Origin: Luteimonas padinae
Lineage (GTDB): Bacteria > Pseudomonadota > Gammaproteobacteria > Xanthomonadales > Xanthomonadaceae
Assembly: GCF_014652935.1 (NCBI RefSeq)
Contig: NZ_BMZT01000007.1
Coordinates: 132,464-196,463, forward strand
Direction: 5' to 3'
DNA length: 64,000 nt
The translations under genes were made by a program, and so were the position numbers. Below the pieces are notes generated by a model. The model was not told the origin of the DNA and made no database searches. It worked only from the letters and a program-made list of their open reading frames with translations. The first letter of the stretch is position 1. Each line of letters opens with the position of its first letter. This document shows, in pieces, positions 57,631-64,000 of this stretch.

Positions 57631-59247
57631 ATGGCCGCGATCGATGACGTCATCATCATCGGCGGCGGCCACAACGGCCTGGTCTGCGCCGCCTACCTGG
57701 CCGGCGCCGGACTGAAGGTGCGGGTGCTGGAGCGTCGCGGCATCGTCGGAGGCGCGGCGGTGACCGAAGAGTTCCACCCCGGCTTCCGCAACTCGGTGGC
57801 CAGCTATACGGTCAGCCTGCTCAATCCGCGGGTGATCGCCGACCTGCGGCTGGCGCAGCACGGGCTGCGCGTGGTCGAGCGGCCGTACTCCAACTTCCTG
57901 CCGCTGCCCGATGGCCGCGCCTTCCGCCTGGGCGGCGAACACGGCCTGGCCGAAGTGGCGAAGTGGTCGGCGCGCGACGCGGAGCGGCTCCCGCTCTACT
58001 ACGCCATGCTCGAGCGCGTGGTCGCGGTGCTGCGCGAGCTGATGCTGCTGACGCCGCCGAACGTGTCCGCCGGCTTCGTGCTTGGCGACTGGCTGGCATC
58101 GGCCGCGGTGGCGCGGCGCCTGGGCCGGCTCGACATGCGTGGCCGGCGCGACCTGCTCGACCTGTTCACAAAGTCGGCGGGCGAGCTCCTCGACCACTGG
58201 TTCGAGGGCGAGCCGCTGAAGGCGGCGCTGGGCTGGGATTCGGTGGTCGGCAATTTCGCCAGCCCCTATACGCCGGGCAGCGCCTACGTGCTGCTGCACC
58301 ACGTGTTCGGCGAGGTCAACGGCCGCCAGGGCGCCTGGGGCCACGCCATCGGCGGCATGGGTGCGATCACGCAGGCGATGGCCGCCGAATGCGCGGCGCG
58401 TGGCGTCGTGGTCGAGACCGGCGCCGAGGTCGCCGAGGTGCTGGTCGAGGGCGGCCGCGCGTTGGGCGTGGCGCTGGCGGACGGCCGCACGCTGCGCGCC
58501 AGGGCCGTGGCCGGCAACGTCAATCCGAAGCTGCTGTACACGGCGCTGGTGCCGCGCGAGCACCTGGACGAGGACACCGCGCAGCGCTTCGAGCGCTACC
58601 GCTGCGGCTCCGGGACCTTCCGCATGAACGTGGCGCTGTCGGAGCTGCCCGACTTCACCGCCGCGCCGGGGACGTCGCTGCAGCCGCACCACCAGAGCGG
58701 CATCCTGGTGGGGCATTCCCTGCGCCACTTCGAGCAGGCCTGGTTCGATGCGAAGTCGAAGGCGTACAACCCGGGCTGGGCGCGCGCGCCGATCGTCGAA
58801 CTGGTGATTTCGTCCACCCTGGACGACACGCTGGCGCCGCCCGGGCGGCACGTCGCCAGCCTGTTCTGCCAGCACGTCCACCCCGAGGTGGACGGCGGCT
58901 GGGACGCGCACCGGGACACGGTGGCGCGGCTGATGATCGCTACGGTCGACGCGGTGGCGCCGAATTTCCGCGCCAGCGTGCTGGGCTGCGAAGCGCTGTC
59001 GCCGCTCGACCTGGAGCGGCGCTTCGGGCTGACGGGCGGCGACATCTTCCACGGCGCGCTGGGGCTGGACCAGCTGTTTTCGGCGCGACCGGTGCTGGGC
59101 CAGGGAAACTACCGCGGCGCGCTCCCGGGCCTGTACCTGTGCGGATCGGGCACGCATCCGGGCGGCGGCGTCACCGGGCTGCCGGGCCGCAACGCCGCCC
59201 GCGAGATCGCCCGCGACCTGGGGCGGAGGCTGTCCGCCGGCACTTGA
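57631..59247 (+). CDS. FAD-dependent oxidoreductase, CrtI/PYROXD2-like
   Basis: 538 residues. The N-terminal dinucleotide fold IIIGGGHNGLVCAAYLAGAG (about 8-27), then ERRGIVGGAAVTEE and SGTHPGGGVTGLPGRNAARE near the C-terminus, match phytoene dehydrogenase-like oxidoreductases of the PYROXD2 kind. Those have poorly defined substrates; true carotenoid desaturases have a different C-terminus and no carotenoid genes lie nearby. It starts 5 bases after the MurG-type gene. ATG 57631. Confidence 0.85.
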   Translation: MAAIDDVIIIGGGHNGLVCAAYLAGAGLKVRVLERRGIVGGAAVTEEFHPGFRNSVASYTVSLLNPRVIADLRLAQHGLRVVERPYSNFLPLPDGRAFRLGGEHGLAEVAKWSARDAERLPLYYAMLERVVAVLRELMLLTPPNVSAGFVLGDWLASAAVARRLGRLDMRGRRDLLDLFTKSAGELLDHWFEGEPLKAALGWDSVVGNFASPYTPGSAYVLLHHVFGEVNGRQGAWGHAIGGMGAITQAMAAECAARGVVVETGAEVAEVLVEGGRALGVALADGRTLRARAVAGNVNPKLLYTALVPREHLDEDTAQRFERYRCGSGTFRMNVALSELPDFTAAPGTSLQPHHQSGILVGHSLRHFEQAWFDAKSKAYNPGWARAPIVELVISSTLDDTLAPPGRHVASLFCQHVHPEVDGGWDAHRDTVARLMIATVDAVAPNFRASVLGCEALSPLDLERRFGLTGGDIFHGALGLDQLFSARPVLGQGNYRGALPGLYLCGSGTHPGGGVTGLPGRNAAREIARDLGRRLSAGT

Positions 59248-59273
59248 CACATCCTGTACCGGCAAGTCCTGTT

Positions 59274-59301
59274 TTGCGGTGCAGCGTGCAAGTTGCATAA
59301 C
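59274..59301 (+). promoter_or_regulatory. Possible promoter upstream of terminator and glnE
   Basis: TTGCGG (59274-59279), 16 bases, CATAAC (59296-59301). It would give a transcript start near 59308. A second TTGACA lies at 59244-59249 but lacks a good -10. Confidence 0.4.
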
Positions 59302-59344
59302 GCTTCCTTCACGATCGACCCGCACCCGACGTGGGGGAGGGAGC

Positions 59345-59380
59345 AAAGCCCGGAACGGTCCGCCGTTTCGGGCTTTTTTT
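59345..59380 (+). terminator. Intrinsic terminator between oxidoreductase and glnE
   Basis: AAAGCCCGGAAC (59345-59356) pairs with GTTTCGGGCTTT (59365-59376) with one mismatch and an 8-base loop, followed by T-run to 59380. It faces the plus strand and lies 68 bases before the glnE ATG. It ends either read-through from the upstream genes or a short RNA started near 59308. Confidence 0.85.
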
Positions 59381-59447
59381 CCGCCCGCCTTTCAGCGACC
59401 TGCGACGACGCGTCGGAGATCCGCGCCCCGCCTGCCACAATCCCGGC

Positions 59448-62324
59448 ATGACGACCTCCCTGGACCCGCCCGGCGCCGGCGACGTGCCCGCCGCGCTCGA
59501 CGCCCACGTGACCCGCCAGCTCGCGCGCCTGCCCGAAGCGGTCGTGGCCGGCGGCGACACGCTGCGCCGCGTGGCGGTGGCCAGCGACTTCGCGATCGAA
59601 GTGTTCGCGCGCCAGCCGGAGGTGCTGGCCGCGCTGCTCGACGATGCCGACGCGTTACCGCCGCCGCCCCGGCTCGATCCGGCGGCGCCCGACGCCTGGC
59701 CGGGCCTGCTGCGGCGCTGGCGCAGCGCCTGCTCGGCGCGCCTGGTCTGGCGCGACCTCGCCGGCCTGGACGACGTCGCCGCGACCCTGGACGGCAGCAC
59801 CGCGCTGGCGGAGGACTGCCTCGGGCTTGCGCTGGCCGCGCTCGAGGCGCAGTTCGCCGGCCGCCACGGCGTGGTCCGCGACGCGGCCGGGGCGCCGGTG
59901 CGGTTGGTGGTGTTCGCGCTCGGCAAGCTCGGCGGCGGCGAGCTGAACTTCAGCTCCGACATCGACCTCGTCTACGCCTACGAATCCGCCGGCGAGAGCG
60001 ACGGCGCGCGCCCGCTCGCGGCCGAGGAATACTTCGCCCGCCTGGGCCGCGCGCTCGCCAAGCTGCTCGACGAACCCACGGCCGACGGCTTCTGCCACCG
60101 CGTCGACCTGCGCCTGCGTCCGTTCGGCAACGCCGGGCGCGTGGCGCTGAGCTTCGCGGCGATGGAGCAGTACTTCCAGCGCGAAGGCCGCGACTGGGAG
60201 CGCTACGCCTGGCAGAAGGCGCGCCCGGTGGCCGGCGACCGCGAGGCCGGCGAGCGCTTCCTTGCGTCGCTGCGGCCCTTCGTCTATCGCCGATACCTCG
60301 ATTACGGCGCGCTCGCCGGGCTGCGCGAGATGAAGGCCGCGATCGCCGCCGAGGTCGCGCGCAAGGAGCTGGCCGACGACATCAAGCGCGGGCCGGGCGG
60401 CATCCGCGAGATCGAGTTCCTGGTGCAGGCGCTGCAGCTGGTGCGAGGCGGGCGCGAGCCGGGGCTGCGCGGCCGGCGGCTGCTGCCGATGCTCGAGGCG
60501 CTGCGCGGGGCGCGGCAGGTGACGCCCGAAGCGGCCGCGGGGCTGGCCGAGGCCTACCGGGTCCTGCGCCGGCTGGAGAACCGCCTGCAGATGCTGCGCG
60601 ACGCGCAGACCCACGTGCTGCCCGAGGCGCCGCTCGACCGCCTGCGCATCGCCCGCGGGCTGGGGCATGCCGACTGGGACGCGCTGGCGTCGGAGCTGGC
60701 GCCGGTACGCGCCCGCGTGGCGACGGAGTTCGGGGCACTGCTGTCGCAGCGCGACGAGGCGCGCGCCGACGTCGACGGCGACATCGCCGGCTACTGGCGC
60801 GCGCTGCCCGATGGCGGCGATGCCGCGGTGCTGGCCGCGGCCGGCTTCGGCGATCCCGGCGAGGTCGACGCCGCGCTGCGCGACTTCGCGCGCTCGCCCA
60901 GCGTGCGCGACCTGTCCGACGCCGCGCGCGCGCGCCTGGACCGGGTGATGCCGGTGATGCTGCAGGCCAGCGCGCCGGCCGATCGCCCGCTGCAGGCCAT
61001 GCGCCGGCTGCTGGCGCTGCTGCACAACATCCTGCGCCGCGCCAGCTACCTGGCGCTTCTCGACGAGCAGCCGGCGGCGCTGGCGCGCCTGACCGGCCTG
61101 GTCACCCGCAGCGCCTTCCTCGCCGAGCGCGTGGCCGCGCATCCGCTGCTGCTCGACGAGCTGCTCGACCTGCGCGTGGAGGGCCCGATGCCGGGCCGCG
61201 ACCAGATCGACGCCGCCTGCAGCGCGGCGCTGCAGCGCGACGACATCGAGGGCGCGCTGTTCGCGCTCAACGAGACCCGCCAGGCGCTGAGCTTCCGGAT
61301 CGCGCTGGCCACGCTCGACGGCCGCCTTGCCGCCGTCGACAGCGCACGTCAGCTGGCCTGGCTGGCCGACAGCGTGGTCGGCGTGGTGGTGGAGCTGGCG
61401 CGGCGCGAGATGCAGGCCGCGCACGGCCAGGTGCCGGACGCGCCGTTCGCGGTGATCGGCTACGGCAGCCTGGGCGGCGAGGAGCTAGGCATCGGCTCCG
61501 ACCTCGACCTGGTGTTCCTGTACGACGCGGCCGCCGACGCGCAGTCCGACGGCGCGCGGCCGCTGGAGGCGCAGCGCTGGTTCGCGCGGCTGGCGCAGAA
61601 GATCGTGCTGCTGCTCGGGACCACGACCGGCGCCGGCCGCCTGTACGAGGTCGACGTGCGCCTGCGTCCCGACGGCGGCAGCGGGCTGCTGGTGTCGTCG
61701 CTGGTCGCCTACGGCGAGTACCAGGGCGAGCGCGCCTGGACCTGGGAGCACCAGGCGCTGGTGCGCGCGCGCTGCATCGCCGGCGACGACGGCCTGCGTG
61801 ACGCCTTCGAACGGGTGCGTGCCGCCGCGCTGGGGCGCCCGCGCGATCCGGCCGCGCTGGCGGCCGACGTGGCGGGCATGCGCGCGCGCATGCGCGCCAG
61901 CCTCGACCGCGGCAGCGAGGGCCTGTTCGACCTCAAGCAGGGCGAAGGCGGGCTGGTGGACCTGGAGTTCCTGCTGCAGGCGCTGGTGCTGGGACATGCC
62001 GCGACGCATCCCGCCCTGCTGGCGCCGCGCGCCACGCACGGGCTGATCGCCGCCGGCCGCGAGGCCGGCCTGCTCGACGCCGCCACCGCCTCCGGACTGC
62101 AGGACGCCCACGCCGCGCTGGTGGCGCTGGGCCTGGCGCATACCCTCGACCGCCGCGCACGGATCGTGCCGCACGGCGAGGCGCTGGGCGCCGCCCGCGC
62201 GGCCATCACCGCCGCGCTGCGCGCGGCCGGCCTGGACGCCACGAGTCCCGACGCACCCGCGCCTCCCGGCACACCCGCGCCCTCTGGCACATCTGCGCCC
62301 TCTGGCACATCTGCGCCCCTGTAG
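59448..62324 (+). CDS. glnE: Bifunctional glutamine synthetase adenylyltransferase/deadenylase
   Basis: 958 residues. It adenylylates and de-adenylylates glutamine synthetase in nitrogen control. Two nucleotidyltransferase domains carry [20 protein letters not shown] near residue 165 and [20 protein letters not shown] near 670. The last 20 residues are repeats of Ala-Pro-Ser-Gly-Thr. The stop TAG (62322-62324) lies inside the first bases of a REP element (GTAGGAG). ATG 59448 was chosen because it has the conserved domain at the usual distance; an in-frame start at 59331 would cross the terminator. Confidence 0.94.
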   Translation: MTTSLDPPGAGDVPAALDAHVTRQLARLPEAVVAGGDTLRRVAVASDFAIEVFARQPEVLAALLDDADALPPPPRLDPAAPDAWPGLLRRWRSACSARLVWRDLAGLDDVAATLDGSTALAEDCLGLALAALEAQFAGRHGVVRDAAGAPVRLVVFALGKLGGGELNFSSDIDLVYAYESAGESDGARPLAAEEYFARLGRALAKLLDEPTADGFCHRVDLRLRPFGNAGRVALSFAAMEQYFQREGRDWERYAWQKARPVAGDREAGERFLASLRPFVYRRYLDYGALAGLREMKAAIAAEVARKELADDIKRGPGGIREIEFLVQALQLVRGGREPGLRGRRLLPMLEALRGARQVTPEAAAGLAEAYRVLRRLENRLQMLRDAQTHVLPEAPLDRLRIARGLGHADWDALASELAPVRARVATEFGALLSQRDEARADVDGDIAGYWRALPDGGDAAVLAAAGFGDPGEVDAALRDFARSPSVRDLSDAARARLDRVMPVMLQASAPADRPLQAMRRLLALLHNILRRASYLALLDEQPAALARLTGLVTRSAFLAERVAAHPLLLDELLDLRVEGPMPGRDQIDAACSAALQRDDIEGALFALNETRQALSFRIALATLDGRLAAVDSARQLAWLADSVVGVVVELARREMQAAHGQVPDAPFAVIGYGSLGGEELGIGSDLDLVFLYDAAADAQSDGARPLEAQRWFARLAQKIVLLLGTTTGAGRLYEVDVRLRPDGGSGLLVSSLVAYGEYQGERAWTWEHQALVRARCIAGDDGLRDAFERVRAAALGRPRDPAALAADVAGMRARMRASLDRGSEGLFDLKQGEGGLVDLEFLLQALVLGHAATHPALLAPRATHGLIAAGREAGLLDAATASGLQDAHAALVALGLAHTLDRRARIVPHGEALGAARAAITAALRAAGLDATSPDAPAPPGTPAPSGTSAPSGTSAPL

Positions 62325-62415
62325 GAGCAGCTACAGCTGCGACCGCCCTGCAGCGCACGCTGCGCCGTGCGGCGCGTTCCACGCAGGAACGGGTCGCAGC
62401 TGTAGCTGCTCCTAC
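62321..62415. repeat. REP-type palindromic element, copy 3
   Basis: Arms of 24 bases (62321-62344 and 62392-62415) are perfectly complementary and open GTAGGAGCAGCTACAGCTGC. The core is identical in type to those at 6408 and 32944. It lies between convergent glnE and purC and supplies the glnE stop codon. Confidence 0.9.
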
Positions 62416-62447
62416 ACAGGAACGGGGCGGTTCCTGGCGGGCGTCTT

Positions 62448-63374
62448 TCAGCCGGCGTCGATGTCGATGCCGGCCAGCTGCTGCAGCGCTTCGGCGTACT
62501 TGGCGCGCGTGCGCTCGATCACTTCGGGCGGCAGGCGCGGGCCGGGGGCGGTCTTGTCCCAGTCCTGTGTCTCCAGCCAGTCGCGCACGAACTGCTTGTC
62601 GTAGCTCGGCGGGCTGGTGCCGACCTCGTAGGCGTCGGCCGGCCAGTAGCGCGAGGAGTCGGGCGTGAGCATCTCGTCCATCACGTACAGGCGGCCGTCG
62701 GCGTCGGTGCCGAACTCGAGCTTGGTGTCGGCCAGGATGATCCCGCGCGCGGCCGCGTACTCCGCGGCGAAGCCGTACAGCCGCAGCGTCGCGTCGCGCA
62801 CCTGTTCGGCCAGCTCGGCGCCGATGGTGCGCACCATGGTGTCGAAGTCGATGTTCTCGTCGTGGTCGCCGGCGGCGGCCTTGGTCGAGGGCGTGAAGAT
62901 CGGCTGCGGCAGCTGCTCCGCCTGGCGCAGGCCGTCAGGCAGCGCGATGCCGCTGACCCGCCCGGTGCGCTGGTAGTCCTTCCAGCCGCTGCCGATGAGG
63001 TAGCCGCGGGCGATGGCCTCCACCGGAACCGGCTTCAGCCGGCGGGTCACCACCGAGCGCAGCCGGTAGGGCGCGGGATCCACGCCGGCCGGCAGCACCG
63101 AGGCCACGTCGATGCCGGTGAGGTGATTGCGCACCAGGTGTTCGGTGCGGTCGAACCAGAAGTTCGAGACCTGGCACAGCATCTCGCCCTTGCCGGGGAT
63201 CGGGTCGGGCAGGACGACGTCGAAGGCGCTGAGGCGGTCGGTGGCGACCATGAGCAGCAGCGGGCCGAACTCCCCGGGGCCGGAGCCGGGCGGAAGCGCG
63301 TAGACGTCGCGGACCTTGCCGCGGTGGAGCAGTTCGAGCCCGGGAAGATGGGCTTCGAGCAGGGTCGTTGCCAT
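62448..63374 (-). CDS. purC: SAICAR synthetase
   Basis: 308 residues, the long form. It joins aspartate to CAIR in purine synthesis. Motifs: [64 protein letters not shown] and [21 protein letters not shown] 63374. It converges with glnE, from which it is separated by a REP element, and is divergent from the J-domain gene. Confidence 0.95.
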   Translation of the reverse strand: MATTLLEAHLPGLELLHRGKVRDVYALPPGSGPGEFGPLLLMVATDRLSAFDVVLPDPIPGKGEMLCQVSNFWFDRTEHLVRNHLTGIDVASVLPAGVDPAPYRLRSVVTRRLKPVPVEAIARGYLIGSGWKDYQRTGRVSGIALPDGLRQAEQLPQPIFTPSTKAAAGDHDENIDFDTMVRTIGAELAEQVRDATLRLYGFAAEYAAARGIILADTKLEFGTDADGRLYVMDEMLTPDSSRYWPADAYEVGTSPPSYDKQFVRDWLETQDWDKTAPGPRLPPEVIERTRAKYAEALQQLAGIDIDAG

Positions 63375-63453
63375 GGGTCGTCTTGGAGCCGTCGGGGGGG
63401 CATTGTAGCGATGCGCGGCCGCGCGTGCGGGCGGCCACGGTAGAATCGCGCGC

Positions 63454-63783
63454 ATGAAGCGCTCGTATGGAAAGGTCCTGGGATTCATCGCCGGCTGGCT
63501 GCTGATGCGGCATCCGGCGGGCGGCCTGATCGGGCTGCTGATCGGGCATGCCTTCGACAGCGACTGGTTCCGGGTGGCGGCCAACGATGCCTACGCCGTG
63601 CTCGGCGTGGAGCGCGACGCCAGCGACATCGAGATCGACCTTGCCTACCGCCGGCTGATCGCGCAGGTCCACCCGGACCGCATGGCCGGCGCCGCGCCCG
63701 AACTGCTCGAACAGGCGCAGAAGCGCGCCGCCGACATCAACCGCGCCTACGACCGCATCCGCAAGAAGCGCGGCCGCCGCTAG
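63454..63783 (+). CDS. Small J-domain membrane protein
   Basis: 109 residues. An N-terminal hydrophobic, Gly-rich stretch ([20 protein letters not shown], about 10-30) like the one in DjlA is followed directly by a J domain (about 45-109) with the essential HPD ([10 protein letters not shown]) and DAYAVLGV. It lacks the TerB-like middle section of full DjlA (about 270 residues), so it is a minimal DjlA-like Hsp70 cofactor. ATG 63454. Precedes rpe by 93 bases. Confidence 0.85.
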   Translation: MKRSYGKVLGFIAGWLLMRHPAGGLIGLLIGHAFDSDWFRVAANDAYAVLGVERDASDIEIDLAYRRLIAQVHPDRMAGAAPELLEQAQKRAADINRAYDRIRKKRGRR

Positions 63784-63876
63784 CGCCATTCGCCTTCCGG
63801 GCCGACGGCCGCCAGGTGCCCGGCGCCGGGCGGTGCCGGTGCCACCCTTCCACCGTTCCCAACGCGAGCCCTCACC

Positions 63877-64000
63877 ATGCAGCCCACCGTCATCGCCCCC
63901 TCCATCCTTTCGGCGGACTTCGCCCGCCTCGGCGAGGAGGTCGACCACGTGCTCGCCGCCGGCGCCGACTGGGTGCACTTCGACGTGATGGACAACCACT
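63877..64000 (+). CDS. rpe: Ribulose-phosphate 3-epimerase (start only)
   Basis: 41 codons are visible before the window ends. [20 protein letters not shown] then [13 protein letters not shown] is the universal N-terminus of Rpe, including the metal-binding His and Asp of HFDVMD. It interconverts ribulose-5-phosphate and xylulose-5-phosphate. Confidence 0.93.
   Translation, partial: MQPTVIAPSILSADFARLGEEVDHVLAAGADWVHFDVMDNH

Noticed and set aside
59331..59447. Upstream extension of glnE.
   Set aside because: It crosses an intrinsic terminator and adds residues unlike any GlnE N-terminus.

Overview
The window is very GC-rich chromosomal DNA. Gene content and order fit a member of the Xanthomonadaceae/Lysobacteraceae (Lysobacter, Luteimonas or Pseudoxanthomonas type). 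Supporting signs are the run aroQ-accB-accC ... prmA-DUF3426-fis-purH-purD, a MaoC-Pta fusion next to ackA, AcnD/PrpF-type propionate genes, and GTAGGAG-type REP elements at gene ends. There is no plasmid or phage backbone, no CRISPR array and no complete insertion sequence. Coding density is high and no stretch over about 300 bases lacks a gene or gene remnant.

Layout. 1-1.2 kb: the start of a free methionine-R-sulfoxide reductase gene, divergent from bioD. 1.2-5.8 kb: a two-gene RND efflux system. 5.8-12.1 kb: phasin, queD, prpF and acnD, with a small accessory patch (a DUF4160/DUF2442 pair, an orphan ParD and decayed fragments) lodged between prpF and acnD. 12.3-17.3 kb: an XRE-type regulator, gltS, a MaoC-Pta fusion, acetate kinase and BolA. 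17.4-22.7 kb: a nitric oxide reductase operon (41-residue membrane peptide, extended di-haem NorC, NorB, NorQ, NorD). 22.8-24.5 kb: tRNA-Met, rppH, and a Fur-boxed bfd followed by bacterioferritin. 24.6-29.0 kb: a hybrid sensor kinase with a REC-GGDEF-EAL partner that lacks both catalytic motifs. 29.1-35.0 kb: membrane proteins, erpA, nudC, ampE and a transporter-acyltransferase fusion. 35.1-37.2 kb: lemA plus two TPM-domain genes, the first frameshifted. 37.2-50.5 kb (minus strand): dsbD, tlpA, aroQ, accB, accC, an unrecognised secreted protein, prmA, a zinc-ribbon protein with hexanucleotide repeats, fis, purH and purD. 50.7-53.2 kb: a secreted endonuclease and a PagL-like outer-membrane deacylase. 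53.2-55.5 kb: groES-groEL with a visible sigma-32 promoter and a strong terminator. 55.6-59.2 kb: DUF808 protein, a MurG-family transferase and a flavin oxidoreductase. 59.4-64.0 kb: glnE, purC, a J-domain membrane protein and the start of rpe.

How the genes work together. The set describes an aerobic heterotroph that can detoxify nitric oxide, store polyhydroxyalkanoate, interconvert acetyl- or propionyl-CoA with the free acids and use part of the 2-methylcitrate cycle. Iron storage (bfd/bfr), Fe-S assembly (erpA) and thiol export (dsbD/tlpA) are also present. Most genes are housekeeping. The least ordinary points are the accessory patch at 8.1-9.5 kb, the extended NorC with its small membrane neighbour, the kinase/degenerate c-di-GMP pair, the frameshifted TPM gene, the four-hairpin cluster between purH and purD, the unrecognised secreted protein at 42.8-44.8 kb and the tandem DsbD sensor domains. 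I found no clearly new multi-gene system.
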